DNA of 64,000 nt from Xylanibacter ruminicola (lineage in GTDB: Bacteria > Bacteroidota > Bacteroidia > Bacteroidales > Bacteroidaceae), in the NCBI RefSeq assembly GCF_900107775.1, contig NZ_FNRF01000002.1:727518-791517 (forward strand), written 5' to 3'. Below are positions 19,069 through 28,473 of the stretch, in pieces. The translations under genes and the position numbers were made by a program. How positions within the stretch are numbered: position 1 is the first letter of the stretch; each line of letters opens with the position of its first letter. The notes beneath the pieces are model-generated. The model saw nothing but the letters and a program-made list of their open reading frames with translations, searched no databases and was not told the origin of the DNA.

Positions 19069-20253
19069 ATGCTCACACTAAAAATCCTATTCTGGGCCAT
19101 GTTGCTCATAGTATTCTACACCTATTTAGGTTATGGAATTCTACTATACATCATCCTCAGGCTAAAACGGCTTTTTGCGGGCGCTCCCCGCAAGGCCGTT
19201 GTGCCTGCCGATGAACAGCTGCCCACCATCACCCTGCTTATTTGTGCTTATAACGAAGAAGACGTGGTGGCCGAGAAGATGGCCAACACGCTGGCTATCG
19301 ATTACCCCCGCGAAAAATTCCACATCATGTGGGTAACCGATGGTAGCACCGACCGCACCAACGAGTTGCTCAAGGCCTACCCCGAGGTTGATATCGTGTT
19401 CAGTCCCGAGCGCCGCGGTAAGTCGGCAGCCCTTAAGCACGGCTTACAGGAACTCAAGACCCGCTATGTGGCCTTTACCGATGCCAACACCATGATCAAC
19501 CCAGGCGCCATGAAGGAGATTGCCCGCCTGTTTACCGACCCCACCGTGGGCTGCGTATCGGGCGAGAAACGCGTGGCCGCCCGCAAGGAGGATCAGATGG
19601 CTGCCGAGGGCGAAGGACTCTACTGGCGTTACGAGAGCACTTTGAAACGCTGGGACAGCGAGCTCTTCTCGGCCATGGGTGCCGCCGGCGAGCTTTACGC
19701 CATGGATCCCACACTCATCCGCGAGGTTCCCGACAATGCACTGTTAGACGATTTCATGATGTCGATGTACGTGGTACGCGACGGCAAGCGCATCGCCTAC
19801 ACTGCCGACGCCTACGCTCAGGAGTACGGCTCTGCCAACATTTTTGAAGAGAGCAAGCGCAAGCGCCGCATCGCTGCCGGCGGACTTCAAAGCATCTGGT
19901 GGTTGCGCAGTCTGCTCAACCCCATCAAGTACCCGCTGGTAAGCTTCCAGTACATCAGTCATCGCGTGCTGCGTTGGAGCGTTACTCCAATCGCCATGGT
20001 TATTTTACTGGGTATCAGCGTATTACTTTCAGTAATGCGCGCAGGTTTATTCTACGATTTGATGTTAGCAGCGCAGATTCTGTTCTATCTGGGCGCCTTT
20101 GCAGGCTGGCTTTTGGCCCGCCACGGCGTTAAGAACAAGCTGCTTTACACCGCCTACTATTTTGTGTTTATGAACCTCAATGTTTTTCGCGGAATGGCCT
20201 ATCTGCGCAGCCATAATCACAGTGGCGCATGGGAAAAAGCTAAGAGAAGTTGA
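19069..20253 (+). CDS. membrane glycosyltransferase, GT2 family
   Basis: Protein of 394 residues: one N-terminal membrane helix, a cytosolic GT-A domain (about 50-290) and three C-terminal helices. Signatures: LLICAYNEEDVV, WVTDGSTDRT, FTDANTMINPGA (DxD-like) and the acceptor-side AMGAAGELYAMD, then a Q-x-x-R/W-like KRRIAAGGLQSIWW. This layout matches processive or cell-surface GT2 enzymes such as poly-GlcNAc synthase relatives. The sugar made cannot be told. Begins 24 nt after rng. Confidence 0.85.
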   Translation: MLTLKILFWAMLLIVFYTYLGYGILLYIILRLKRLFAGAPRKAVVPADEQLPTITLLICAYNEEDVVAEKMANTLAIDYPREKFHIMWVTDGSTDRTNELLKAYPEVDIVFSPERRGKSAALKHGLQELKTRYVAFTDANTMINPGAMKEIARLFTDPTVGCVSGEKRVAARKEDQMAAEGEGLYWRYESTLKRWDSELFSAMGAAGELYAMDPTLIREVPDNALLDDFMMSMYVVRDGKRIAYTADAYAQEYGSANIFEESKRKRRIAAGGLQSIWWLRSLLNPIKYPLVSFQYISHRVLRWSVTPIAMVILLGISVLLSVMRAGLFYDLMLAAQILFYLGAFAGWLLARHGVKNKLLYTAYYFVFMNLNVFRGMAYLRSHNHSGAWEKAKRS

Positions 20254-20304
20254 AAATTTTGCTAATTTTCTTTCATTTTTCTTTTGTGTTTACAAAAAAA
20301 GCAT

Positions 20305-20313
20305 TACCTTTGT
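20305..20313 (+). promoter_or_regulatory. -7 element for the hybrid kinase gene
   Basis: TACCTTTGT with an upstream TTTG-containing stretch (TTTTGTGTTTAC), 27 nt before the ATG. Confidence 0.6.
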
Positions 20314-20339
20314 AGCCAAATAGTGATTTTTGACGACAA

Positions 20340-21593
20340 ATGGAATATAGCGAGAAGGAAGTAATGCTTCAGAAATACGCGGAGGCTAACCGCAAATTAT
20401 CCCTTGCGCAAGAACAGTTGGCCATCGCAACGCAGAAACTGAAGGAATATGAGGAGAAGGCCCAAAAAGCAGAAAAAGCGAGCAAGATGAAGTCGCTTTT
20501 CTTGGCTAATATGAGCCACGAAATCCGCACCCCCTTGAATGCCATCGAGGGTTTCTCTCGCGTATTGGTCGAGACTGATTCTCAGGAAGACCGCATGAAG
20601 TTCTTCGAAATCATTGAAAGCAACAACAACCGTTTGATGAGTCTGGTAAACGAGATCCTCGACCTCTCGCGTGTAGAGTCGGGCGAAATCGTGATGAAGA
20701 AGTCGAGCACCGACCTCAACCAGCTCTGCGACAGCATCAAGAATCTGTTTAAGTTCCGTTGCCCCGAGACGGTAAAGCTCAGTTGGAAGAAGCCCAATAT
20801 GGCCGTTACCTTCAATACCGACGCTAACCGTATCACACAGGTATTCTCAAACCTCATCAGCAACGCCTTGAAACATACTTCGGCTGGCAGCATCACCTAT
20901 GGTTACCGCATGCTCGACGAAGGCTCAAACATCGAATTCTTTGTCCAGGATACCGGTACAGGTATTGCCCCCGAAGACCTTCAGCACATCTTTACTACTT
21001 ACGTTTCTCGCGATGCCGAGACTAGCAACAACGGCTACGGCCTTGGTTTGGCGCTCTGCAAGATTATCGTAGAGAAGCTGGGCGGTAAGATCTATGTAGA
21101 ATCAAAGCTTGGCGAGGGTTCGCTGTTCCATTTTGTGCTGCCCTTCGAGGGTACCATTGGCGGCGTAGCACCAGCCCGCAACACCACCACCTCGAACGTC
21201 CGTACCATCCGTGTAAGCGGCCGCCCCGACGATAAGAACAAGAAGACCATCCTAGTAGCCGAGGACGAGGATAGCAACTACGAACTGGTAAAAATTGTGC
21301 TCCACAAGCGTTACCGCCTTATTCGCGCCCATAACGGTATCGAGGCTGTAACCATGAACGAGGAAGAGCACCCCGATCTGATACTGATGGACATTCGTAT
21401 GCCCGAGATGAACGGTCTTGATGCCACCCGCATCATTAAGGAGATAGATACCGACACTCCCGTTATCGCCCTGAGCGCCTATGCCTTCGAGGAGAATATC
21501 CGCGATGCAAAGGATGCTGGCTGCGACGAGTTCATGGCCAAGCCATTCAAGGTTGAGAACCTGATCGAGATGGTTGGCAAATACCTCGACTAA
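20340..21593 (+). CDS. soluble hybrid sensor histidine kinase/response regulator
   Basis: Protein of 417 residues. An N-terminal coiled coil (about 1-50) takes the place of a sensor domain; no membrane segment. HisKA: MSHEIRTPLNAIEGFS with phospho-acceptor His60. HATPase: N box near SNLISNALKH, G1 DTGTGI, G2 GYGLGLALCK. C-terminal REC domain (about 300-415) with phospho-acceptor Asp in LILMDIRMP and Lys in MAKPF. It is therefore a phosphorelay protein without visible input; the partner is not next to it. Monocistronic, its own promoter. Confidence 0.92.
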   Translation: MEYSEKEVMLQKYAEANRKLSLAQEQLAIATQKLKEYEEKAQKAEKASKMKSLFLANMSHEIRTPLNAIEGFSRVLVETDSQEDRMKFFEIIESNNNRLMSLVNEILDLSRVESGEIVMKKSSTDLNQLCDSIKNLFKFRCPETVKLSWKKPNMAVTFNTDANRITQVFSNLISNALKHTSAGSITYGYRMLDEGSNIEFFVQDTGTGIAPEDLQHIFTTYVSRDAETSNNGYGLGLALCKIIVEKLGGKIYVESKLGEGSLFHFVLPFEGTIGGVAPARNTTTSNVRTIRVSGRPDDKNKKTILVAEDEDSNYELVKIVLHKRYRLIRAHNGIEAVTMNEEEHPDLILMDIRMPEMNGLDATRIIKEIDTDTPVIALSAYAFEENIRDAKDAGCDEFMAKPFKVENLIEMVGKYLD

Positions 21594-21628
21594 GCATAAC
21601 TACACATATTTTTTTATACTCACACATT

Positions 21629-22705
21629 ATGGGAAAACTTGCTGTACAGAAGTACTTTTCATTCTCCATTCTTATTCTCACCGTACTTGTCATGATATTC
21701 ACCCTTGTAGGTCTCTACGGTGGTGATGTTCAGCCTGCAGGTAATACAGCCCGCGCCATGCTGGTTTATGCCCTGCCCTTGCTGATAGCAGCCAATGTGG
21801 TACTGTTTCTTTACTGGGTTATTATGCGCCGTTTCCACTGGGCTTTCATTCCGCTCATTGCCATCATGTGCTGCATCCCCTACTCAGGCACCATCTATCA
21901 GTTTGGTTCGCTCGATGAGCATGCCGACATCAAGCCCGGCATCAAGATTGCAACCTACAACGTGGCCATGTTCGGTCGCGAAACCTCAGGCTTTATTGCC
22001 CAGGATATTCTGAGCGAGATGAAGAAGCAGAAGGTTGATGTGGCCTGTTTCCAGGAGTATAACGACCAGAGCGGCGACAAGAAGAACAGCGACTCGTACA
22101 AGGAGTACTTCCCCTATATGGCCCAGGGCGAGAGCGATATGATGATCTATAGCCGCTACCCCATCGTCAAGTCGAAGAACATGAACTTCGAGATGACCAA
22201 CAACAGCGCCATGTGGGCCGAGATCAACTACAAGGGCACCATTATCCGCGTGTATAACGCCCACTTGGAAACCACCGGTATCAACAGCACCCTGCACAAG
22301 GCTGGCAAGCTGATGAATCAGGGTATGGATATCGAGGGTAACGCCCTGATGCGTGCCTTCTATGGCAACTACACCTTAGGTATGATAGCCCGCTCGGGCC
22401 AGGCCAACGTGCTGGCGATGGACATGCGCGATTGCGAGCGCCCCATCATTGTATGCGGCGACTTCAACGATGTGCCCTACTCTTACGTCTACAACACCAT
22501 GCTGGGCGATAAGGTCGATGGCTTCAAGGAGTGCGGCAGCGGCTTTATGTACACCTTCCGTGGTGGAAACAAGAAAGTGCGCATCGACTATATTTTCCAC
22601 GATAAAACCTTCTTAGGCTTGTCGTATTACAAGCGCGAGTTGAGTTATTCCGACCACAACCCCGTGTTCTCAAAAATTCAGATTCCTCAGGATCAACAGA
22701 AGTAA
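21629..22705 (+). CDS. membrane-anchored endonuclease/exonuclease/phosphatase-family protein
   Basis: Protein of 358 residues: three N-terminal membrane helices (about 10-95), then an EEP fold (about 110-350). Motifs: IATYNVAMFG, CFQEYND (catalytic Glu), YNAHLETT, CGDFNDVPYSY and YSDHNPVFSKI (catalytic His). Such proteins hydrolyse phosphodiester bonds of nucleic acids, lipids or sugars; the membrane anchor suggests an envelope substrate. Located 35 nt after the kinase gene and closed by an intrinsic terminator. Confidence 0.88.
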   Translation: MGKLAVQKYFSFSILILTVLVMIFTLVGLYGGDVQPAGNTARAMLVYALPLLIAANVVLFLYWVIMRRFHWAFIPLIAIMCCIPYSGTIYQFGSLDEHADIKPGIKIATYNVAMFGRETSGFIAQDILSEMKKQKVDVACFQEYNDQSGDKKNSDSYKEYFPYMAQGESDMMIYSRYPIVKSKNMNFEMTNNSAMWAEINYKGTIIRVYNAHLETTGINSTLHKAGKLMNQGMDIEGNALMRAFYGNYTLGMIARSGQANVLAMDMRDCERPIIVCGDFNDVPYSYVYNTMLGDKVDGFKECGSGFMYTFRGGNKKVRIDYIFHDKTFLGLSYYKRELSYSDHNPVFSKIQIPQDQQK

Positions 22706-22715
22706 CAACATAAAG

Positions 22716-22745
22716 AATCCCGCCTGTTTGAGCGGGATTTTTTTA
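22716..22745 (+). terminator. intrinsic terminator
   Basis: Perfect stem AATCCCGC (22716-22723) / GCGGGATT (22732-22739) followed by seven T. It ends the kinase/EEP transcript and its tail touches the stop of the convergent AlaX-like gene. Confidence 0.9.
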
Positions 22746-23210
22746 TTGCACGATTTTAAACCTTACACGGAACGATCGTTCCTGTTCGTCCCAGTTGGTG
22801 CCCAGCAGCTCAAAGCGCCCTATCTGACTGGTGCTTCTTACGTGCTTACCAATGCAGGGGCACACGTCGTAATCGCCAATGCGCACCAGGCGGATGGTCT
22901 CCGATGCGTCGTCGGGCAACCGGTCAAGCGTCACATCATCAGGTATCGTGTCGCGGGTCACAAACTCAAACGTCACAGGCAGGTCCTGCGCTATCAGGTC
23001 GTTCATGCGCTCCTCAATCTCACGCTCCTCGGCGCGCGACGGTTTCTGGGCCAGGTGGAAACTCATCTTACTCTTCTTGCGCTCCACATGGGCATTATAC
23101 GATCGTCCGCAGTCAAACATCCTGATCATCGTCTGGTTCAGCAGATGCTCGGCTGTATGCGCAGGTGGAAACTCCTCTTTGTTGTGCTCGTTCAATACAA
23201 AATCGGCCAT
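22743..23210 (-). CDS. AlaX-like alanyl-tRNA editing domain protein
   Basis: Protein of 155 residues from ATG 23210 (MADFVLNEHN). It holds the two zinc-ligand motifs of the ThrRS/AlaRS second additional domain: HTAEHLL and C-x3-H (CPCIGKH). That domain hydrolyses mischarged aminoacyl-tRNA, usually Ser- or Gly-tRNA(Ala). The protein is free-standing and shorter than AlaX-L forms, with no glycine-rich N-terminal domain. The longer frame upstream has a non-ATG start. Confidence 0.82.
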   Translation of the reverse strand: MADFVLNEHNKEEFPPAHTAEHLLNQTMIRMFDCGRSYNAHVERKKSKMSFHLAQKPSRAEEREIEERMNDLIAQDLPVTFEFVTRDTIPDDVTLDRLPDDASETIRLVRIGDYDVCPCIGKHVRSTSQIGRFELLGTNWDEQERSFRVRFKIVQ

Positions 23211-23331
23211 ATCTTTAAAATTTTGGCGCAAAAATACGAATTTTAACTAAAAAAAACAAGTTTCTTGCAACTTTTTCCTACCTTTGTGCGTCAAACCAAT
23301 AAAAATAAACCAATTAAAATAATAAATGTAT

Positions 23332-23997
23332 ATGAAAAAGGTATTGTTTTTGATGGTCAGCGTTTTGGCGCTCACATCGTGTAAGTTAGATTTGGGTATC
23401 AACAAGGTAACTCCCAGCGACAACATCGTAACCAAGACCTATAAGGTTGATACTTTCGAGGAAGTAAACATGAGTTGCGTGGGCCACGTAGAGATCGTGC
23501 AGAACGTGAAAAAGAGCGGCACCATCGAGCTCACTGCTCCCGACAATTATATTGAATACTACAAGTTCGAAAGTGCCAACGACGCACTGAACATTAAGTT
23601 CACACAGAAAAATCTCAATCTGAATACACAAGAGGTAAGAATCAAGGTTTATACTGCCGACCTTACCAAGGTAACCAATAGTGGTGCCTCTAACATTAAG
23701 ATGGACAGTCTGGATACCGATAAATTAGAGATTACCAATAGTGGTGTTGGTGAGATTGCAGTCAGCGGTATTGCCGATGATGTTGAGTTGCGCAATAGCG
23801 GTGTTGGCAGTATCGAGGCTGGCAACCTAAAGGCACTGAACGTAACAGCCAGCGTATCAGGTGTGGGCAGCATCAAGTGTTATGCTTCCGAAAGCATCGA
23901 AGGCCGCGTGTCGGGTGTAGGATCGTTAGAGTACGGCGGTCATCCCAAGAAGAAGGATACCCACCGCTCCGGTGTCGGCAGCATCAGTGAAATCTAA
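23332..23997 (+). CDS. lipoprotein with GIN-type head domain (DUF2807)
   Basis: Protein of 221 residues from ATG 23332 (an ATG two codons earlier is also possible). The signal peptide ends in a lipobox-like LALTSCK. The mature part has repeats of the NSG/SGVG type (SNSGASNIKMD, NSGVGEI, NSGVGSIEAG, SGVGSIKC), typical of the DUF2807 right-handed beta-helix called an auto-transporter adhesin head. It probably faces the periplasm or surface; function unknown. Promoter TACCTTTGT lies about 50 nt upstream. Confidence 0.88.
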   Translation: MKKVLFLMVSVLALTSCKLDLGINKVTPSDNIVTKTYKVDTFEEVNMSCVGHVEIVQNVKKSGTIELTAPDNYIEYYKFESANDALNIKFTQKNLNLNTQEVRIKVYTADLTKVTNSGASNIKMDSLDTDKLEITNSGVGEIAVSGIADDVELRNSGVGSIEAGNLKALNVTASVSGVGSIKCYASESIEGRVSGVGSLEYGGHPKKKDTHRSGVGSISEI

Positions 23998-24000
23998 TTT

Positions 24001-24150
24001 TTAGGCACAGATTTTTTAGGCACGGATTACACGGCTTTTTTTATAAAAAAGACACGGATTTATAATAAAAAGAACACGGCTAAAGTTGAAATAACCAAAG
24101 CCGTGTTTTTAATTTATTAAATCCGTGTTAATCCGCGAAATCCGTGCCTT
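24001..24150. repeat. ACGGATT-type interspersed repeat with internal terminator hairpin
   Basis: The gap between the GIN lipoprotein and the amylase contains a direct repeat (AGGCACrGATT twice near 24003-24028), a long inverted pair GGCACGGATT (24019-24028) / AATCCGTGCC (24139-24148), and a central hairpin AACACGGCT (24073-24081) / AGCCGTGTT (24099-24107) with T run. It terminates transcription and resembles dispersed ATCCGTG-type repeats of many Bacteroidales genomes; that resemblance is from memory. Confidence 0.65.
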
Positions 24151-24157
24151 ATATTTC

Positions 24158-25813
24158 CTACACGCGGAATTTTAGGATGGCGGCACCATTTTCGGGAACT
24201 TCTACCTGTACCGCTTCGTCGCGCTTAAAATGGAGGCGCGATTTCGTGTCGGTCAGCAAGTCGGTTACCTGCGCGTTTTTCTCGCTCAAGCCCAAGTAAT
24301 CGAAGGCATGGGCGGGAATATTGACGCTTACCGTAGTAGCCTGGTCGGCAAAGTTGGCAACCACCAGGATGGCCTCGGTGCCGTGCTTGCGTATAAACGC
24401 ATACTGACGCTGCAGATGGCCGTTGGCATACATCAGGTCGAACATCTCACCCTGTGTGATAGCCTTCTCCTTTTGTGCCAGCGTCATCACCTTGCAATAC
24501 ATATCGTAGATATACTTTTCGCGGATGGTGTATTTGCGGTTAGCCGCACGCACCATGGTGTCAACGCTCCAATAATCAAAAATGGTGGTTCGTCCGTCGC
24601 AGCCGCTAAAGCCCTCCTTGTCCATACCACGCTCACCATACTCCTGTCCGAAGTAAATCATCAGCGGGTTCTGCTGCAGCAGGGCCGACACCACTAAGCC
24701 TGGAATACCCTTGCGCCCGTCGCCGGCAAAGAAGTCGCTGGCCACGCGCTGCTCGTCGTGATTCTCCAGGAAGTACAGCATGTGCTGCTTGATATCATCC
24801 GTCTGCTGCCAGGCGCCTGTAATCGCATGGGCACTCTGCTGGTTGCAAATCACGCTGCGCACCGTATCGTACATGCCCACCTTATCATACAGGTAGTCGA
24901 AACCGGCCCCCAGGTAGTTGCGATACTCGCCGGGGTTATACACCTCGCCGATAAACACGCACTCAGGATAACGGTACTTCACCTTATCCGTGGCCCAATG
25001 CCAGAAGGCAGCAGGCACCATCTCGGCCATGTCGCAACGGAAACCGTCAACGCCCTTAGCCGCCCAATACAGCAGTATCTCAGTCATCTTATCCCATGTG
25101 TTGGGGATAGGATTAAAGTGGCCCACGCCGCCGGCATAGTAATCCACGCCGTAGTTCAGCTTCACCGTCTCGTACCAGTCGTTCATGCCTGGTGCATTGT
25201 GGAAACAGTCGTTACCTGTGGCCTTGGCAGGCTCCTCGTCATACTCCTCGGCCTCGCCATGATACAGGTCGAAGTAAGGATGGAAACGCTGTCCGGGACA
25301 ATAGTAAAAGTTGTTCTGCGGGTCGAATCCGTTCTGTGGGTTATCCTCCTCGCCCAGGTCCTTCACCCCTTGTGGCTTGCAGATTGAGTGATACTGGCGT
25401 GCCACGTGGTTGGGCACAAAGTCGATAATCACCTTCAGTCCGGCCTTGTGCGTACGCTCCACCAGCGCCTCAAACTCCTGCATGCGCTGCTCTACGTTCT
25501 CGGCCAGATCAGGGTCGATATCATAGTAGTCGGTAATGGCGTAAGGCGAACCAGCCTTACCCTTCACCACCGCAGCGTGCTGTTTGGGAATGCCGTACTG
25601 GGTGTAATCCGTTTGCGATGCATGTCGGATCACACCTGTGTACCAAATATGGCTCACGCCCATCTCCTTGATAGCTTTCAAGGATTTGGGCGTGAAGTCG
25701 TTCAGTTTTCCGCAACCGTTCTCGGCCAATGTTCCGTCCTCATGGCGCGTCACATTCTTATTGCCGTACAAACGGGTGAAAACCTGGTAGATAATCATCT
25801 TATTCGATGCCAT
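24158..25813 (-). CDS. alpha-amylase family glycoside hydrolase (GH13)
   Basis: Protein of 551 residues from ATG 25813 (MASNKMIIYQVF); ATG 25798 (MIIYQVF) is an alternative that would avoid overlap with fabD. GH13 conserved regions: IIDFVPNHV (region I), GFRCDMAEM (region II, nucleophile Asp), IGEVYNPGE (region III, acid/base Glu) and ENHDEQR (region IV). A C-terminal beta domain follows. No signal peptide, so an intracellular alpha-glucanase probably acting on glycogen or imported oligosaccharides. It overlaps the end of fabD by 14 nt. Confidence 0.9.
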   Translation of the reverse strand: MASNKMIIYQVFTRLYGNKNVTRHEDGTLAENGCGKLNDFTPKSLKAIKEMGVSHIWYTGVIRHASQTDYTQYGIPKQHAAVVKGKAGSPYAITDYYDIDPDLAENVEQRMQEFEALVERTHKAGLKVIIDFVPNHVARQYHSICKPQGVKDLGEEDNPQNGFDPQNNFYYCPGQRFHPYFDLYHGEAEEYDEEPAKATGNDCFHNAPGMNDWYETVKLNYGVDYYAGGVGHFNPIPNTWDKMTEILLYWAAKGVDGFRCDMAEMVPAAFWHWATDKVKYRYPECVFIGEVYNPGEYRNYLGAGFDYLYDKVGMYDTVRSVICNQQSAHAITGAWQQTDDIKQHMLYFLENHDEQRVASDFFAGDGRKGIPGLVVSALLQQNPLMIYFGQEYGERGMDKEGFSGCDGRTTIFDYWSVDTMVRAANRKYTIREKYIYDMYCKVMTLAQKEKAITQGEMFDLMYANGHLQRQYAFIRKHGTEAILVVANFADQATTVSVNIPAHAFDYLGLSEKNAQVTDLLTDTKSRLHFKRDEAVQVEVPENGAAILKFRV

Positions 25814-26690
25814 GGGCTGCAACCTCTTTATTGATCTTAACGATCATACCCTGCAGGGCCTTACCAGGACCGCACTCTGTAAAGTCGTCGGCACCATCGG
25901 CAATCATGTTCTGTACGCTCTGAGTCCAGCGAACCGAGCTTGTGAGCTGAGCAATCAGGTTAGCCTTGATCTCAGCGGGATCGGTATGAGGCTTAGCATC
26001 TACGTTCTGGTAAACGGGGCACTTAGGAGTCTTAATCTCAGTAGCCTCGATAGCTGCCTGCAGCTCATCTTTAGCAGGCTGCATCAGTGGCGAGTGGAAA
26101 GCACCGCCCACCTTCAGCACCAGTGCACGCTTAGCACCAGCAGCCTTCAGGCGCTCGCAAGCCTCCTCGATAGCCTCAACGTTACCGCTGATAACCAGCT
26201 GTCCGGGGCAGTTATAGTTAGCGGGCACTACTACACCCTTACCCAGCTTGCTAACCTCGGCGCAAACCTGCTCTACAGTCTCATCGGGCAGAGCAATGAT
26301 AGCAGCCATGGTTGAGGGCTGAGCCTCGCAAGCCTTCTGCATAGCCATAGCACGAGCGTAAACCAGCTTCAAGCCATCCTCAAAACTCAGGGCACCAGCA
26401 GCTGTAAGAGCCGAGAACTCACCCAGTGAGTGACCAGCAGCCATCTTAGGATCGAAAGCGTCGCCCATGCAGAGTGCCGAGATAACGCTGTGAAGGAAAA
26501 CGGCTGGCTGTGTAACCTTAGTCTGCTTCAGCTCCTCGTCGGTACCAGCAAACATGATATCGGTAATACGGTAGCCAAGAATCTCGTTAGCCTTCTCAAA
26601 AAGTTCCTTTGCCAGGGGGTTGGTATCATACAGATCCTTACCCATTCCTACAAACTGTGCTCCCTGTCCGGGAAAAACAAATGCTTTCAT
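25800..26690 (-). CDS. fabD: malonyl-CoA:ACP transacylase
   Basis: Protein of 296 residues. Signatures: FPGQGAQFVGMG at the N-terminus, catalytic GHSLGE with Ser88, and the catalytic His in GGAFHSPLM. It loads malonyl onto acyl carrier protein for fatty acid synthesis. A -7 element TAATTTTGC reads toward it at 26765-26773, giving a leader of about 65 nt made of repeated TTTACTATTTTAC words. Confidence 0.95.
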   Translation of the reverse strand: MKAFVFPGQGAQFVGMGKDLYDTNPLAKELFEKANEILGYRITDIMFAGTDEELKQTKVTQPAVFLHSVISALCMGDAFDPKMAAGHSLGEFSALTAAGALSFEDGLKLVYARAMAMQKACEAQPSTMAAIIALPDETVEQVCAEVSKLGKGVVVPANYNCPGQLVISGNVEAIEEACERLKAAGAKRALVLKVGGAFHSPLMQPAKDELQAAIEATEIKTPKCPVYQNVDAKPHTDPAEIKANLIAQLTSSVRWTQSVQNMIADGADDFTECGPGKALQGMIVKINKEVAAHGIE

Positions 26691-26764
26691 CTTTCTTTAA
26701 TTTTACTATTTTACAATTTTACTATTTTACTATCTAAAACTCCTCCTTTTGCTCTTTTCAGGAT

Positions 26765-26773
26765 GCAAAATTA
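26765..26773 (-). promoter_or_regulatory. -7 element for fabD
   Basis: Minus-strand TAATTTTGC. The leader between it and the ATG (26691-26757) consists of near-tandem TTTACTATTTTAC units of unknown role. Confidence 0.55.
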
Positions 26774-26873
26774 CTAAAACTTTCTGAAAAATGCACCCTA
26801 ATGACTTTTTTTTTGCCGAAAGTGGTGATAATATCGAAAAATCTGTGTAATTTTGCACTTAGAAAGAGAACAG

Positions 26874-27491
26874 ATGGCAAAAATGAAGCTTATTGTAATG
26901 ACGAAACCCACATTCTTCGTCGAAGAGGACAAGATACTTGTGAACCTCTTCGAGGAGGGATTGGAGAATCTGCACCTGTACAAACCAGGTGCTTCGCCCA
27001 TGTATTCTGAGCGCTTACTGACTCTGCTTGGCGACGACTATCACAACCGCATAACCGTTCACGGGCACTTCTATTTAAAAGAGGAGTATCGCCTGCGCGG
27101 CATACATATCGACGATGCGTTCACCGAGGCTCCCGTTGGCTATAAGGGCAACATCAGCCGCACATGCCACGCTATCAGCGAACTCAAGGAAACAAAAAAG
27201 AAGTCGAACTATGTTTTCCTGCACTCTATTTTCGACAGTCAGACCAATGCCGACGAGAAGCAGTCGTTTACGATGGACGAGTTACGCGCAGCCTCCAAGC
27301 AGGGCCTGATAGACAAGAAGGTTTACGCCTTAGGAGGAATGAATCTCGACCGCGTGAAGGAGATTAAGGATTTAGGCTTTGGTGGCATGGTGATATGCGG
27401 CGACCTATGGAACCGCTTCAACATCCACAACGAGATCGACTACAAGGCCTTACTTAACCACTTCGAAAAACTACGCAAAACGATTGAATAG
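26874..27491 (+). CDS. thiamine phosphate synthase/TenI-like protein
   Basis: Protein of 205 residues from ATG 26874 (MAKMKLIVMT), with ATG 26883 as an alternative. It follows the ThiE TIM-barrel plan: LHLYKPG, ITVHGH, GIHIDDA, SRTCHAI, FLHSIFDSQTN and VYALGGMNLDRVKE. The pyrophosphate-binding region is only partly conserved, so it may be a TenI-type relative and not a true synthase. No thiamine genes adjoin it. Promoter TAATTTTGC lies about 25 nt upstream. Confidence 0.72.
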   Translation: MAKMKLIVMTKPTFFVEEDKILVNLFEEGLENLHLYKPGASPMYSERLLTLLGDDYHNRITVHGHFYLKEEYRLRGIHIDDAFTEAPVGYKGNISRTCHAISELKETKKKSNYVFLHSIFDSQTNADEKQSFTMDELRAASKQGLIDKKVYALGGMNLDRVKEIKDLGFGGMVICGDLWNRFNIHNEIDYKALLNHFEKLRKTIE

Positions 27492-27533
27492 CATGCTAAA
27501 GTACTAATATAAAAATATAAATAGGTATTAACA

Positions 27534-28472
27534 ATGAGTGATAAGAGCTCCTTTTTGGTATTCTCAGGAACAGCCACGAGATACCTGGCAGAAAGAATCT
27601 GTCAAAGTCTTGGTTGCCCGTTAGGTAAGTTACAAATCACCAAATTCTCAGATGGAGAGTTTGCTGTTTCGTACGAGGAAAGTATCCGCGGTCGCGACAT
27701 CTTCCTGGTTCAAAGCACCTTCCCCAGTTCCGACAATTTGATGGAGTTGCTGCTGATGATCGATGCAGCCAAGCGCGCTTCGGCCCGTACCATCAATGCC
27801 GTTATCCCCTACTTCGGATGGGCCCGCCAGGACCGTAAGGACAAGCCCCGTGTAAGCATCGGCGCCAAGCTGGTGGCCGATCTGCTCAGCGCAGCTGGTG
27901 TTAACCGTGTGATCACCATGGACCTGCACGCCGACCAGATTCAGGGTTTCTTCGATGTTCCTGTCGATCATCTGTATGCATCAAACGTTATTCTGCCCTA
28001 CCTGCAGTCGCTTAAGCTCGACGAGCTGGTAATCGCTTCGCCCGATGTTGGTGGTTCAAAGCGTGCCAGCACCTACGCCAAGTACCTGGGCTGCCCACTG
28101 GTATTGTGCAACAAGACCCGTGCCCGCGCCAACGTGGTAGCATCAATGCAGATTATCGGTGATGTAGCAGGTAAGAACGTAGTGATTATCGACGATATGG
28201 TTGATACTGCCGGTACCATTACCAAGGCAGCCGACCTGATGAAGGAGAACGGTGCTCTTACTGTTCGCGCTTGCGCCAGCCACTGCGTGATGAGTGGTCC
28301 TGCCAGCGATCGCGTACAGGCTTCGGCCATCGAGGAGATTGTATTCACCGACTCTATTCCTTACACCCAGCGTTGTGCAAAGGTTAAGCAACTCAGCGTA
28401 GCCGAGATGTTTGCCGAGGCCATCCAGCGTGTAATCGACAACAAGAGCATTAGCGATTTGTACATAGTATAA
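27534..28472 (+). CDS. prs: ribose-phosphate pyrophosphokinase
   Basis: Protein of 312 residues, normal length. Signatures: FSDGEFAV, the metal-binding DLHADQIQGFFD, and the PRPP-binding loop IIDDMVDTAGTI. It makes PRPP from ribose 5-phosphate and ATP for nucleotide, His and Trp synthesis. The next gene begins 1 nt after its stop. Confidence 0.96.
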   Translation: MSDKSSFLVFSGTATRYLAERICQSLGCPLGKLQITKFSDGEFAVSYEESIRGRDIFLVQSTFPSSDNLMELLLMIDAAKRASARTINAVIPYFGWARQDRKDKPRVSIGAKLVADLLSAAGVNRVITMDLHADQIQGFFDVPVDHLYASNVILPYLQSLKLDELVIASPDVGGSKRASTYAKYLGCPLVLCNKTRARANVVASMQIIGDVAGKNVVIIDDMVDTAGTITKAADLMKENGALTVRACASHCVMSGPASDRVQASAIEEIVFTDSIPYTQRCAKVKQLSVAEMFAEAIQRVIDNKSISDLYIV

Positions 28473-28473
28473 T

